A program made the position numbers and the translations under genes. Shown here piece after piece: positions 24,349-32,774 of a stretch of DNA of 46,193 nt (position 1 is its first letter; every line of letters starts with the position of its first letter). Source of the DNA: Spirochaetales bacterium (GTDB lineage Bacteria; Spirochaetota; Spirochaetia; Sphaerochaetales; Sphaerochaetaceae); the NCBI GenBank assembly GCA_012838275.1, contig DUPO01000129.1, positions 1 to 46,193 on the forward strand, in the 5' to 3' direction. Under the pieces are notes generated by a model that was not told the DNA's origin, made no database searches, and was given only the letters and a program-made list of their open reading frames with translations.

Positions 24349-24600
24349 AACCGATGATCTTGAGCTTGGAGATACTACTTGTATCGCTCCCTTTTCATCA
24401 GTTCTTGTTTGGCCAACTCTCATTGCATGGATACCACTATACCCTGTAGGAAAGAGTGCACCATGCCAAGTAGATTCTTGTTGCATTGCATAGCCTAGGC
24501 TGTTCATGCGTCCAAGGGCTTGTCCTTGAAGAGGTGCTACCTCAGCAAGGGGTTGGAGAAGAGCTTCTTTTCGCGAGGATACCTGTGGCGTGATTGGGCA
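24231..24600 (-). pseudogene. Decayed gene of unknown family downstream of ispF
   Basis: The minus strand carries a protein-like frame just after the ispF stop, containing 'QGQALGRMNSLGYAMQQEST' and 'HGALFPTGYSGIHAMRVGQT'. It runs into a stop near 24322 but continues in another frame with 'SWAKKTCDHLPDAFEATV'. A frameshift in a once-functional gene explains this. I cannot name the family. Together with the fragment at 24084-24203 it fills the 528-base gap between the FAD oxidoreductase and ispF. Confidence 0.5.
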
Positions 24601-24604
24601 TGGC

Positions 24605-25075
24605 CTATACAGTAAGTAAGACCGTTGCCTGGGCTATGATGGCATCCCCGCTTCCCACCTCGTTGAGCATCCCTTCGGCGGTCTTTGCCTTTACGGAAAC
24701 TTGTTCGATCGTGAGGTTCATGAGGTTTGCCAGATTTTTTCGTATCGCATCAATATGCTCACGTAGTTTAGGCCTTTGGAGAATGATGGTGGTATCGAGG
24801 TTTTTGATGGAGTAGGGGGGTAGTTCTTGCTGTATTACCTGCTTGAGGAGCTGTTGGCTGTCAGCATTTTTATAGGAGGGGTCAGTATCAGGAAAATGGG
24901 AACCGATGTCCCCTTTGGCTAAAGCCCCCAGGATCGCATCGATGATGGCATGGACAAGCACATCCCCATCGCTGTGGCCCTCCTCTCCTTTGTCATGGGG
25001 GATATGGACCCCTCCGAGGACCAGAGGTCTGTTTGGTACCAGAGCATGGATGTCCCAGCCACTGCCTATCCTCAT
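24605..25075 (-). CDS. ispF: 2-C-methyl-D-erythritol 2,4-cyclodiphosphate synthase
   Basis: 156 residues, full length. IspF cyclises CDP-ME 2-phosphate in the MEP isoprenoid pathway. Metal ligands Asp8, His10 and His42 are present in 'GWDIHAL' and 'GDVLVHAIIDAILGAL'; 'DIGSHFPDTDP' and '[11 protein letters not shown]' are family motifs. The start overlaps the ispD stop by 4 bases. A broken paralog lies at 21629-22408. Confidence 0.97.
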   Translation of the reverse strand: MRIGSGWDIHALVPNRPLVLGGVHIPHDKGEEGHSDGDVLVHAIIDAILGALAKGDIGSHFPDTDPSYKNADSQQLLKQVIQQELPPYSIKNLDTTIILQRPKLREHIDAIRKNLANLMNLTIEQVSVKAKTAEGMLNEVGSGDAIIAQATVLLTV

Positions 25076-25881
25076 GTGTTTGCCTGCTCCCGTTTCACCT
25101 GGCTCATCGCCTGTTCAAGTGCTATCGCAGCTTGTGCTTTCCTTTTTCCCTCTTCAAGGGCTTTCAGGTAGTTCTCGATCTGCTCTTCTGCATTGGGAAT
25201 ATCTTCCAGGAAGGTTATCTTGCGGTTACCTCTCTCTCCTTCACAGATGCCTACGCTCATTCCGAAGTCGGAAAACACCTGGGTGTCGTCCACATACCCT
25301 TTGTCGTTTGCTTTGGCACTCTGGTGTGCTGTGAGGATTTCGGGAAAATGAAATATCTGGGGAGTCTGGACCGCCACAGTCTCAGACCGTTCGATGTGAG
25401 TCTGTATTACCCCATTCCTGTCTATGCCCTTCAAGGCGTCGGTAGGGCTTAGGGCGGGAACCGCCCCTCCAAAGACTGTAGCTGTCGCCAGGGTGCGAAT
25501 GATCAGATCCGCAGTGACGAAACAGCGCGCACCATCATGGATTGCAACATATTCGATGGGAAGAGACATGGTTCCAAGCATTTTCAATGCGTTGTACACA
25601 GACTCCTGCCTGTTCTTGCCACCCTCCACTAGGATGACCGGAATGAGATTCTGGTCGAATATTTCTTCTAGCGCAACGGCACACTGGTCAGCCATTCCCT
25701 TGGGATGGGTGACTATGATAGCTCTCAAGTTGGGAACCTGTAAAAAAGGCTCTACCGCTCGGTAGAGCACTGTATGCTCATCTATGCTGAGATACTCTTT
25801 CTTGACCCCATGGCGTTGCTTGTTGAACCTGTCACTGCTGCCAGCAGCAGTGACTATGACTGCGTGTTCTGGAAAAGCCAT
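25072..25881 (-). CDS. ispD: 2-C-methyl-D-erythritol 4-phosphate cytidylyltransferase
   Basis: 269 residues. IspD couples CTP to MEP. The CTP-binding N-terminus reads 'VIVTAAGSSDRFN', a variant of A-A-G-x-G-x-R in which Ser replaces the second Gly. 'VEGGKNRQESVYNAL', 'VAIHDGARCFV' and 'VQTPQIFHF' are all diagnostic. The C-terminal ~35 residues are a charged helix beyond the usual end of the family. GGAGAAG precedes the start, which lies at the carD stop codon. Confidence 0.95.
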   Translation of the reverse strand: MAFPEHAVIVTAAGSSDRFNKQRHGVKKEYLSIDEHTVLYRAVEPFLQVPNLRAIIVTHPKGMADQCAVALEEIFDQNLIPVILVEGGKNRQESVYNALKMLGTMSLPIEYVAIHDGARCFVTADLIIRTLATATVFGGAVPALSPTDALKGIDRNGVIQTHIERSETVAVQTPQIFHFPEILTAHQSAKANDKGYVDDTQVFSDFGMSVGICEGERGNRKITFLEDIPNAEEQIENYLKALEEGKRKAQAAIALEQAMSQVKREQANT

Positions 25882-25882
25882 G

Positions 25883-26386
25883 CTACTTCTCCAAGCGGGA
25901 GAAGACTAGCATCTCTATTTCTTTCTTGTCCTTGTCCAAGGAGTAGGCTGTCTCGTCAATGAGAAGCCTCAATGCATTGTCATAAAGCTTGCGCTCCTGG
26001 ACCGGAAGCTCTTTTATCTTGCTTCGGTGGTAGAGAGCTTGAACGACCTTGGCAATGGATGCGATGGATCCCTGCCTGAGCAGGTCGACATTCATCTGGT
26101 AGCGGACCTTCCAATCGACTGGCATAGGCTCGTACTTGCTTGAAATGGTCTCGATGGCAGCTTCTGCTTCCTCTTTGGGAACTATTGCTCTGATACCCAT
26201 CTCGTCTGACTTGTCTACTGGAATCATGACAGTCATGTCGGAGATGTCCAGATAGATGACATAGTAGAGGGTCTCTGTCCCCCTGAACATGCGCTCTTCA
26301 ACGCGTTCGATGACGCCTACCCCTTGTAACGGATAAACGACGTGATCTCCAACTGAAAACTGAACAATATCCTGCAATGAACTCAT
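25883..26386 (-). CDS. carD: CarD-family transcription regulator
   Basis: 167 residues from MSSLQDI. CarD proteins bind the RNA polymerase beta subunit and stabilise open promoter complexes. The N-terminal RID domain is clear: 'FSVGDHVVYPLQGVGVIERV' at residues 9-28; the C-terminal helical part resembles the DNA-binding half. The frame is open further upstream, but those codons cover the promoter. There is no Shine-Dalgarno: TATAAT ends six bases before the ATG, so the mRNA is predicted leaderless. First gene of carD-ispD-ispF. Confidence 0.93.
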   Translation of the reverse strand: MSSLQDIVQFSVGDHVVYPLQGVGVIERVEERMFRGTETLYYVIYLDISDMTVMIPVDKSDEMGIRAIVPKEEAEAAIETISSKYEPMPVDWKVRYQMNVDLLRQGSIASIAKVVQALYHRSKIKELPVQERKLYDNALRLLIDETAYSLDKDKKEIEMLVFSRLEK

Positions 26387-26392
26387 AGTGTC

Positions 26393-26421
26393 ATTATATC
26401 CTATTTTCGCACTTAGAACAA
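26393..26421 (-). promoter_or_regulatory. Leaderless promoter of carD-ispD-ispF
   Basis: TTGTTC (26416-26421), 17 bases, TATAAT (26393-26398), then six bases to the ATG at 26386. The -10 is a perfect consensus. Transcription should start at or within a base or two of the start codon. Confidence 0.7.
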
Positions 26422-26454
26422 GCAAGCGAGGATTTATTGAAACTAGGAGACCGA

Positions 26455-26484
26455 TAGGCAAAAACACCGACAATAGAGTATAGT
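26455..26484 (+). promoter_or_regulatory. Leaderless promoter of malQ
   Basis: TATAGT at 26479-26484 lies seven bases before the malQ ATG; a weak TAGGCA -35 sits 18 bases upstream. No ribosome site is present between. Confidence 0.5.
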
Positions 26485-26491
26485 TACAACT

Positions 26492-28018
26492 ATGGAACAC
26501 CTTCAAAGAAGATGCGGTGTGCTGCTGCACCCGACATCACTGCCTTCGGCATATGGAATAGGGAGCTTTGGCGATGAGGCCTTTGCCTTCGTCGACCTGC
26601 TTAAGAGCGCCAAAGTAACGCTTTGGCAGATTCTTCCGCTCGGCCCGACCGGATATGGGGACTCCCCCTACGCAGCCCGTTCGACTTTTGCTGGAAATGA
26701 ACTGCTCATCGACCTGAAAGTACTGGCCTATGACGGCTACCTCGATTTGGAAGATATACTCAACACAGTCGAGTTCCCCCTCGATCGCATAGACTATGGG
26801 AAGGTCAGGGAGTTTAAGGAACCTCTTCTGGTAAAGGCAGCTGATGCATTCCTTGCCGATACAGAGCTGGCAATTGTGAAACAGTATGCGCTTTTCTGCA
26901 AAGAGAACAGCTGGTGGCTTGATGACTATGCCCTCTACCAGGTGTTGTGCAAAGTGTACAACGATTCTCGCTGGCACACCATCTGGCCCGAGCCCCTTCG
27001 TCTTCGCGACGAGGAGGCCTTGGCAGAGGCACGGGTGAAATATGCGGTGGATATCGAGCGGTACAAAGCCTTGCAGTACCTGTTCTTTGAGCAGTACGCA
27101 AAGCTCAAGGCGTATGCTAACAAGAACCGGGTATCCATCATCGGGGACATCCCGATCTTTGTTGCGCCGGACAGCGTCGATGCATGGGCAAACCGTCATC
27201 TTTTCAAGATGGACGCGCAAGGTAGGCAGACCGCTTCCAGCGGGGTTCCCCCCGATGCATTCTCTGACGAAGGCCAACACTGGGGCAATCCTGTCTACAA
27301 CTGGAAAGAGCATGAGAAGGATGGCTTTTCCTGGTGGATCAAACGAATAGAGAAGACCCTTGAGGTATGTGACATTATCAGGGTCGACCACTTCAGAGGC
27401 TTTGCTGCATATTGGGAGATTCCCAAGGGGGAAAAGACTGCGATCAACGGCAAATGGGTTCCTTCTCCAGGGAAAAAGTTGTTTTCCGCATTGAAGGAAG
27501 CCCTCGGTGATGCGATACCCCTTATCGCTGAGGACTTGGGAGTCATAACACCTGATGTAGAAGAGCTTCGTGACTCGAATAACCTGCCGGGAATGAAAAT
27601 CCTGCAGTTTGCCTTTGGCTTGAGGGGTGATGTATTGGATGCCACCAATGCATACCTTCCCCACAACTGCCAGTACAACAGTGTCATCTACACGGGAACT
27701 CATGACAACAACACCACCAGAGGTTGGTATGATGCCTTGGATCCCGGTACTAAGGACAAGGTACGCCGTTACCTTGAAGCCCCTGATGACCAGATAGTTT
27801 GGCAGATGATACGCATCATGCTTCTGTCGGCTTCCAAGGATGCCATCTTGCCAATGCAGGACCTGCTCGGTCTCGGTGCCGAGGCACGTATGAACGTGCC
27901 TTCGACCGTTGGCATGAGCAACTGGAGCTGGCGCATGAAAAATCTCAATGAGATAGAAGAGTGGAGAATCGACCGCTTGCGTGGCATGATCGAAATATAT
28001 GGTAGGGAAGGGCTCTAG
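26492..28018 (+). CDS. malQ: 4-alpha-glucanotransferase (amylomaltase)
   Basis: 508 residues, the length of bacterial GH77 amylomaltases, which transfer alpha-1,4-glucan segments between maltodextrins. 'GVLLHPTSLPSAYGIGSFG' at the N-terminus, 'IGDIPIFVAPDSVD', the nucleophile Asp in 'DIIRVDHFRGFAAYW', acid/base Glu in 'LIAEDLG' and 'YTGTHDNNTTRGW' are all family signatures. It has no Shine-Dalgarno; TATAGT is seven bases before the ATG. It overlaps the convergent lplA by 4 bases. Confidence 0.97.
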   Translation: MEHLQRRCGVLLHPTSLPSAYGIGSFGDEAFAFVDLLKSAKVTLWQILPLGPTGYGDSPYAARSTFAGNELLIDLKVLAYDGYLDLEDILNTVEFPLDRIDYGKVREFKEPLLVKAADAFLADTELAIVKQYALFCKENSWWLDDYALYQVLCKVYNDSRWHTIWPEPLRLRDEEALAEARVKYAVDIERYKALQYLFFEQYAKLKAYANKNRVSIIGDIPIFVAPDSVDAWANRHLFKMDAQGRQTASSGVPPDAFSDEGQHWGNPVYNWKEHEKDGFSWWIKRIEKTLEVCDIIRVDHFRGFAAYWEIPKGEKTAINGKWVPSPGKKLFSALKEALGDAIPLIAEDLGVITPDVEELRDSNNLPGMKILQFAFGLRGDVLDATNAYLPHNCQYNSVIYTGTHDNNTTRGWYDALDPGTKDKVRRYLEAPDDQIVWQMIRIMLLSASKDAILPMQDLLGLGAEARMNVPSTVGMSNWSWRMKNLNEIEEWRIDRLRGMIEIYGREGL

Positions 28019-28980
28019 ATCTGCTCTATGAGGTATGTGAGCAACTCCAGCACATCCTCATCCCTGCACTTGTCAGATGCCTTTAGGAGGGCTGTCTTCG
28101 CATAGGAGAGGCCCTCCAGGTTATTTGTTATCCTCTCAGGCAGAGAGGTGTCCAACGCATCGGTAAACAGCCGGACTTTAGTGATCTTCGTCTTGTGGAC
28201 ATCTATATGAAGGGAGCACTCCCCCCAACTGAAGCGGTGATGTACGAAGTGGGTGAATTGGGGTGTTTTCTCCAAGATCAGGTTCCTGTCTCCAAATAGA
28301 CGGTAGTCGGCCTTTGCTTCGGCAAACTTCTTGAAATCGATCATAGTCACATCAGTCGGGCCGTACTTGTCGCAGAACGCCTCAATCAGGGCGTCTTCGA
28401 CCTCTTTGGTGGTTATGTCAGGTTTTACCTCACTGAGGTTACCCACCCTCGATGCGACGGATTTGACAGCTTTGGATGCGAGCTTGGTCGAACTCGGGGT
28501 AAGGTAGTTGGCCATGACCGAGAGATCGCTGGTGATGAGCAGCGTCCCATGGTGACAAAATTTTGTCGCGGTGGACTGAAATGCGTTGCCTGATATTTTT
28601 TTCCCTTGGGAGAGGATGTCATTGCGCCCGGAAAGCTCGGCCTCAATTCCGAGTTTCTTGAGACCTGCAAGGACCAGCGCAAAGTTCTCCTCCCTGGTTG
28701 AAGAGTCTTTTTTCCCTATCAGGGTAAAGCAGAGGTTTCCCTTGTCATGGTAGACCGCACCCCCTCCGCTATTCCTGCGTACAAGCTGCACGCCCTCTGC
28801 ATCCATACGTTCGAGGTTGCATTCGCTGTAGGGGTTTTGAAAACGCCCCACAACAATGCAAGGGTCATTTACCCACAAATACAGTATGTGTTCCAGATCT
28901 TGCTTGATCAGATACGCTTCCCCTGCCAGGTTGGCAGCGCAGTCGTGAGATGTGGCAACATATATGGCTCGTCTGTTCAT
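28015..28980 (-). CDS. lplA: Lipoate-protein ligase
   Basis: 321 residues. LplA activates lipoate with ATP and attaches it to lipoyl domains of 2-oxoacid dehydrogenases or GcvH. The lipoate-binding loop 'VRRNSGGGAVYHDKGNLCF' is clear near residue 67, along with 'GRNDILSQGKKISGNAF', which holds the catalytic Lys. A C-terminal accessory domain follows, as in E. coli LplA. No Shine-Dalgarno is seen; TAGAGT lies six bases before the ATG, so it may also be leaderless. Confidence 0.93.
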   Translation of the reverse strand: MNRRAIYVATSHDCAANLAGEAYLIKQDLEHILYLWVNDPCIVVGRFQNPYSECNLERMDAEGVQLVRRNSGGGAVYHDKGNLCFTLIGKKDSSTREENFALVLAGLKKLGIEAELSGRNDILSQGKKISGNAFQSTATKFCHHGTLLITSDLSVMANYLTPSSTKLASKAVKSVASRVGNLSEVKPDITTKEVEDALIEAFCDKYGPTDVTMIDFKKFAEAKADYRLFGDRNLILEKTPQFTHFVHHRFSWGECSLHIDVHKTKITKVRLFTDALDTSLPERITNNLEGLSYAKTALLKASDKCRDEDVLELLTYLIEQI

Positions 28981-29014
28981 GTGTCCACTCTATCTTTTTT
29001 CTGGAGCATCATGC

Positions 29015-29020
29015 TATAGT
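29015..29020 (+). promoter_or_regulatory. -10 element of a leaderless rsmE promoter
   Basis: TATAGT lies seven bases before the rsmE ATG, the same spacing as at malQ. No Shine-Dalgarno is present and no good -35 hexamer can be seen. Confidence 0.45.
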
Positions 29021-29027
29021 TTTGACC

Positions 29028-29744
29028 ATGAATATCATCCTTTTTACCCATTTGGATGCGGAAAACAGCCTTCCTCTCTCTGATTACCGCGCCTTGCACA
29101 TACAAAAAATCCTGAAACTAGGCGTCGGGGGACAATTCTCTGCCGGAGAGATCAATGGCAAAAAAGGGCAGGCTACCATCCTTTCCATGGATTTCGAAGA
29201 GCTTCATTTCAGTTTTACTGCCAGAGAAAACTCCCCTCCACTCCACCCTGTAACCCTGCTGGTCGCGCAAGTGCGCCCCATCTGCATGAGACGAATCCTG
29301 AGGGAGGCGGTAAGCCTGGGGGTAGGAAGGATCATACTGACAGGTACTGAGACCAGTGAAAAATCCTACGCCGATGCCAAGTTGTACAAAAGCGGTGAGT
29401 ACCGATCGGTGCTTCTTGACGGGGCGATGCAGAGTGGGGAGACCAGAGTCAGCGAGGTGCTGTTCGCCTCTTCTGTCAGGCAAGCCATTTCCATGACCGA
29501 AGATGCCCTTAGCCGGATCGTTCTTGACAATGTGATGGATGCTAAGCCCCTTGCATCCTTTGTCCTTCCACCCGCCCCTGTCGCGTTGGCAGTTGGTGGG
29601 GAGCGGGGCTTCACCGACAGGGAAAGGTCCCTGTTCCTTGAATCCGGCTTCAAAGCCGCCTCGCTGGGACAGCGGATACTCAGGACAGAGACAGCATGCT
29701 CCGCTGGTCTTGGCGTATTGCTGGGAAGGATGCTGTTACTTTAG
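29028..29744 (+). CDS. rsmE: 16S rRNA (uracil-1498-N3)-methyltransferase
   Basis: 238 residues starting at MNIILFT. RsmE methylates U1498 using S-adenosylmethionine. It has the N-terminal PUA-like part (HIQKILKLGVGGQF) and the SPOUT knot: 'CMRRILREAVSLGVGRIILTGTETSEKSY' is the conserved region and 'LAVGGERGFTDRE' plus 'LGQRILRTETA' are the knot and SAM-binding loops. Upstream in-frame codons overlap the promoter, so ATG 29028 is preferred. Confidence 0.93.
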   Translation: MNIILFTHLDAENSLPLSDYRALHIQKILKLGVGGQFSAGEINGKKGQATILSMDFEELHFSFTARENSPPLHPVTLLVAQVRPICMRRILREAVSLGVGRIILTGTETSEKSYADAKLYKSGEYRSVLLDGAMQSGETRVSEVLFASSVRQAISMTEDALSRIVLDNVMDAKPLASFVLPPAPVALAVGGERGFTDRERSLFLESGFKAASLGQRILRTETACSAGLGVLLGRMLLL

Positions 29745-29856
29745 TGATGGTTGCTTTTAGCTGCCGTTGTTAGCATAATGGAGAAAATATACACGTGAAG
29801 CAAAAAAATACCTATGAATATCTGCTGTTCTGGGTGAATCATATGAGGAGTTGACC

Positions 29857-30678
29857 ATGGCCCATTGTATCGTACCTGCTGCTGAAGAGATTCTGGACAA
29901 GGAGTTTCCTGTCCTCGATCACGGGTTTGTCCGTCTTGTAGACTATCTGGGTAGCGATGAACGCATCGTGCAAAGTGCTCGTGTCTCCTATGGCAGCGGG
30001 ACGAAGACCTACCGCCAGGACAGGGGCCTCATAACGTACCTGCTACGCAACGACCACACCTCTCCCTTTGAACAGGTCAACTTTACCTTCCATCTCCGCA
30101 TGCCGATCTTTGTCGCCCGACAGTGGATCCGCCACAGGACAGGACGCGTCAATGAGATCAGCGGAAGATACAGCGTCATGTCAGACGACTGCTACCGTCC
30201 CTCTCCTGAGCACATAAACTACCAGAGTGAAGATAACAAGCAGGGCAGAAAGGCTGAAGCAGTGGAACCGGCTGTCGCCCAAGAGGTGCTTGACTTGCTT
30301 GCTGAAGATCAGAAGAGAAGCTATGAGAACTACCAGAAACTGCTTGATATGGGGATTGCCAGGGAGCTGGCCAGAATCGATCTCCCCCTAAGCCTTTATA
30401 CCGAGTGGTATTGGCAGATGGACCTGCACAATCTCTTCCATTTCTTGCAGTTGCGCCTGGATGAGCACGCCCAGTATGAGATTAGAGTTTATGCCCAGAC
30501 CATCCTTGAGATGATTCGTAAGGTATGCCCTATTGCCACCGAGGCGTTTGAGGAGCATAAGAGGGGAGCAAAGACCTTCAGTGCAAATGAACTCGTCGCC
30601 CTTAAGGCAGTGCTTCAGGGCGAGGAAAATCCTCTGAAAGGAAGAGCCAGAGAGCTCTTCGAGAGTAAACTCAGCTAG
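29857..30678 (+). CDS. thyX: Flavin-dependent thymidylate synthase
   Basis: 273 residues. ThyX makes dTMP from dUMP using methylene-tetrahydrofolate, FAD and NADPH, and releases tetrahydrofolate rather than dihydrofolate. The ThyX motif RHRTGRVNEISGRYS occupies residues 92-106. GAGGAG lies six bases before the ATG at 29857; the TTG two codons earlier is too close to it. The stop overlaps the convergent acyltransferase-like gene by 8 bases. Confidence 0.96.
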   Translation: MAHCIVPAAEEILDKEFPVLDHGFVRLVDYLGSDERIVQSARVSYGSGTKTYRQDRGLITYLLRNDHTSPFEQVNFTFHLRMPIFVARQWIRHRTGRVNEISGRYSVMSDDCYRPSPEHINYQSEDNKQGRKAEAVEPAVAQEVLDLLAEDQKRSYENYQKLLDMGIARELARIDLPLSLYTEWYWQMDLHNLFHFLQLRLDEHAQYEIRVYAQTILEMIRKVCPIATEAFEEHKRGAKTFSANELVALKAVLQGEENPLKGRARELFESKLS

Positions 30679-31576
30679 CCTTTCTTGCTGCCTTCAGTTT
30701 CTGCCGGTACTCCTTCTTCGAAAGCGGAGGAGGGGGCAGTATGGGTTTGACCGTCAAAAGCTGAGGATTGTTTAACAGGTCCTGCAATAATTTGATGGAC
30801 TTGGTGAAATAGAAGCCGTCGGTGATCCTTTCGTCGACGGTAAAGCCAACCTCCATGGTGTCCGTATAGGTCTTACTATCCCCAATACTCCTTCGGACCC
30901 TTTTCATTACTCCCATGGTAACAAACAAACTGGTTGTTCCCCACTCAAAAAGATGGTGGTGGGGGCTTCCTCCGCCAAGGCCTATACTGCCCATGTTACT
31001 GATGAATAGGGTAGTGTGAAGGCCATCGGCATCACTGAGAGCCTTCGGAGCCTTCCCGTGGCGGTCAAGCATTCTAATGAAGCTGGCTATCATCCTGATC
31101 AAAGGTTTTGGGAATTTCAGGAAGAAAAGGATTGCCCGGTCAGTGACTGTCTCATTTGAAGGTTTGCGTTGCTCTATGATCGCATCATCGATGAGCTTGG
31201 ACATCTGCTCCAAGGTCATCTCTTCCGAGAAGTATACAGGCATGCTATGTTCGGTCGCATCGTCGGTATAGTCCTCCTTCACAAAGAAATTTACAGAGAG
31301 ATCATTACGTTTCCAATACTGGTAGTTAGCTATGAACCTGTTCAGTTCGGGCCTGAGGGATATCGTCCGCATCATTGCGGCAATGAACAGTTCGAATATC
31401 CTGTAGCCCGACCCATCCGAGCGCTTGTTTTCTTTGATGAAAGCTACTGCGTTGGTAAGGTCCAGTACCATATTCTGATACACAAGCGAATCACACCTTT
31501 CAGGCATGATGTATGGGAACATCTGTTTGTAGGTCGGCACTTCATATACCTTGACCGCATCGTTGCGTCTGCTCAT
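30671..31576 (-). CDS. E2/CAT-fold acyltransferase-like protein, tandem copy 1
   Basis: 301 residues from MSRRND, with GCAGGAG before the start. It resembles the catalytic domain of 2-oxoacid dehydrogenase E2 and chloramphenicol acetyltransferases without lipoyl or E3-binding domains. 'FISNMGSIGLGGGSPHHHLFEWG' matches the E2 core strand. At the usual D-H-R-x-x-D-G active site it has DERITDG (residues 248-254), so Glu249 replaces the catalytic His, while the downstream Asp is kept. The C-terminus is a proline run followed by a basic tail (KKEYRQKLKAARK). Function is unknown. Very similar to the next upstream gene. Confidence 0.85.
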   Translation of the reverse strand: MSRRNDAVKVYEVPTYKQMFPYIMPERCDSLVYQNMVLDLTNAVAFIKENKRSDGSGYRIFELFIAAMMRTISLRPELNRFIANYQYWKRNDLSVNFFVKEDYTDDATEHSMPVYFSEEMTLEQMSKLIDDAIIEQRKPSNETVTDRAILFFLKFPKPLIRMIASFIRMLDRHGKAPKALSDADGLHTTLFISNMGSIGLGGGSPHHHLFEWGTTSLFVTMGVMKRVRRSIGDSKTYTDTMEVGFTVDERITDGFYFTKSIKLLQDLLNNPQLLTVKPILPPPPLSKKEYRQKLKAARKAS

Positions 31577-31606
31577 GGTGAAATAACTCCTGCAGTGATT
31601 TTTGTC

Positions 31607-31636
31607 AGTATATCCTGCTAAAATGTAGGATAACAA
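31607..31636 (-). promoter_or_regulatory. Promoter of acyltransferase-like copy 1
   Basis: TTGTTA (31631-31636), 18 bases, TATACT (31607-31612). Ahead of its own ribosome site, so this copy is not dependent on the upstream one. Confidence 0.55.
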
Positions 31637-31765
31637 GAAAAACTGCAAACATATCTCATGTTCGGTTTGTGAGCAGCGGAGGCTCAACACGGCTGAGGAG
31701 GTTGAGGGATTGGTATTATGCTAAGGGAGGCAGGAAGCCTGTGATTCGGCTTTGAAGATCCGCCC

Positions 31766-32677
31766 CTAGACCCGACTTGCCTTCTTTGTCGCCTTTACCT
31801 TCTGCCGGTACTCCTTCTTCGTAAGCGGAGGAGGGGGTGGGGTGACCTTGAGTGTCAGAAGGTGAGGATCGTTCAACAGGTCCTGAAGCAATTTGATGGA
31901 TTTCGTGAAATAGAAGCCGTCGGTAATCCTTTCGTCGACGGTAAAGCCAACCTCCATGGTGTCGGTATGAGTCTTTACCCCATCGACGACCTTATGGACC
32001 CTTCTCAGTATTCCCATCGTAGCGAACAGGCTTGTGGTTCCCCACTCATAGATGTGGTGGTGAGGGCTTCCTCCTCCAAGGCCGATGCTGCCCATGTTGC
32101 TTATGAATATGGTGGTGTGCAGCCCGTCGGCATCCCGGAGAGCCTTCGGAGCTTTTCCATGGCGGTCAAGGAAGCCTGCAAACCCTACTATCATCTTGAT
32201 GAAGGTCTTGGGGAACTTCATGAAGAAAAGGATCGCCTTGTCGGTGAAATTTTCATTCGCAGGCTCTCGCTGCGCTATGATCGCATCGTTGATGATCTTC
32301 GACATCTCCTCCAAGGTCATATCTTCTGAGAAGTAAAGGGGCATGCTGTGCTCAGGTGCATCGTCGGTATAGTCCTCTTTTACGATAAAGTTGACCGACA
32401 GTTCATTGCGTTGCCAATACTGGTAGTTTGCGACGAACCTGTTAAGCTCGGGCCTTAGGGTTATGGTTCTCATCAGGGCGGCTATGAACAGTTCGAATAT
32501 CCTGTAGTTGGAGCCGTCAGCCCGTTTGTTCTTTTTGATGAAATCCACAGTATTGGTCAGGTCCAGCACCATATTCTGAAATACAAGCGAATCACATCTT
32601 TTGGGCATGATGTAAGGGAATATCTGCTTGTAGGTCGGCACTTCATATACCTTGACCGCATCGTTACGTCTGCTCAT
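31766..32677 (-). CDS. E2/CAT-fold acyltransferase-like protein, tandem copy 2
   Basis: 303 residues, collinear with and roughly 80% identical to the gene at 30671-31576, with the same DERITDG replacement of the catalytic His, the same His-rich 'GGGSPHHHIYEWG' loop and proline-rich tail. Differences cluster in the central part (MIVGFAGFLD for MIASFIRMLD) and around residues 225-238. A GCAGGAG ribosome site lies 11 bases before the ATG. The 189-base gap between copies holds the promoter of copy 1 and no other feature. Confidence 0.85.
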   Translation of the reverse strand: MSRRNDAVKVYEVPTYKQIFPYIMPKRCDSLVFQNMVLDLTNTVDFIKKNKRADGSNYRIFELFIAALMRTITLRPELNRFVANYQYWQRNELSVNFIVKEDYTDDAPEHSMPLYFSEDMTLEEMSKIINDAIIAQREPANENFTDKAILFFMKFPKTFIKMIVGFAGFLDRHGKAPKALRDADGLHTTIFISNMGSIGLGGGSPHHHIYEWGTTSLFATMGILRRVHKVVDGVKTHTDTMEVGFTVDERITDGFYFTKSIKLLQDLLNDPHLLTLKVTPPPPPLTKKEYRQKVKATKKASRV

Positions 32678-32710
32678 AGTCTTTTATGCTCCTGCAGTGA
32701 GATGACCTGT

Positions 32711-32740
32711 AGTGTACCCTACCCAAATGGCAGAAAACAA
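32711..32740 (-). promoter_or_regulatory. Promoter of acyltransferase-like copy 2
   Basis: TTGTTT (32735-32740), 18 bases, TACACT (32711-32716). Same spacing and near-identical layout as the promoter of copy 1, so the duplication included the control region. Confidence 0.5.
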
Positions 32741-32774
32741 GAGAGATTTAGTATCTAATCCGATTCTATTTCCA

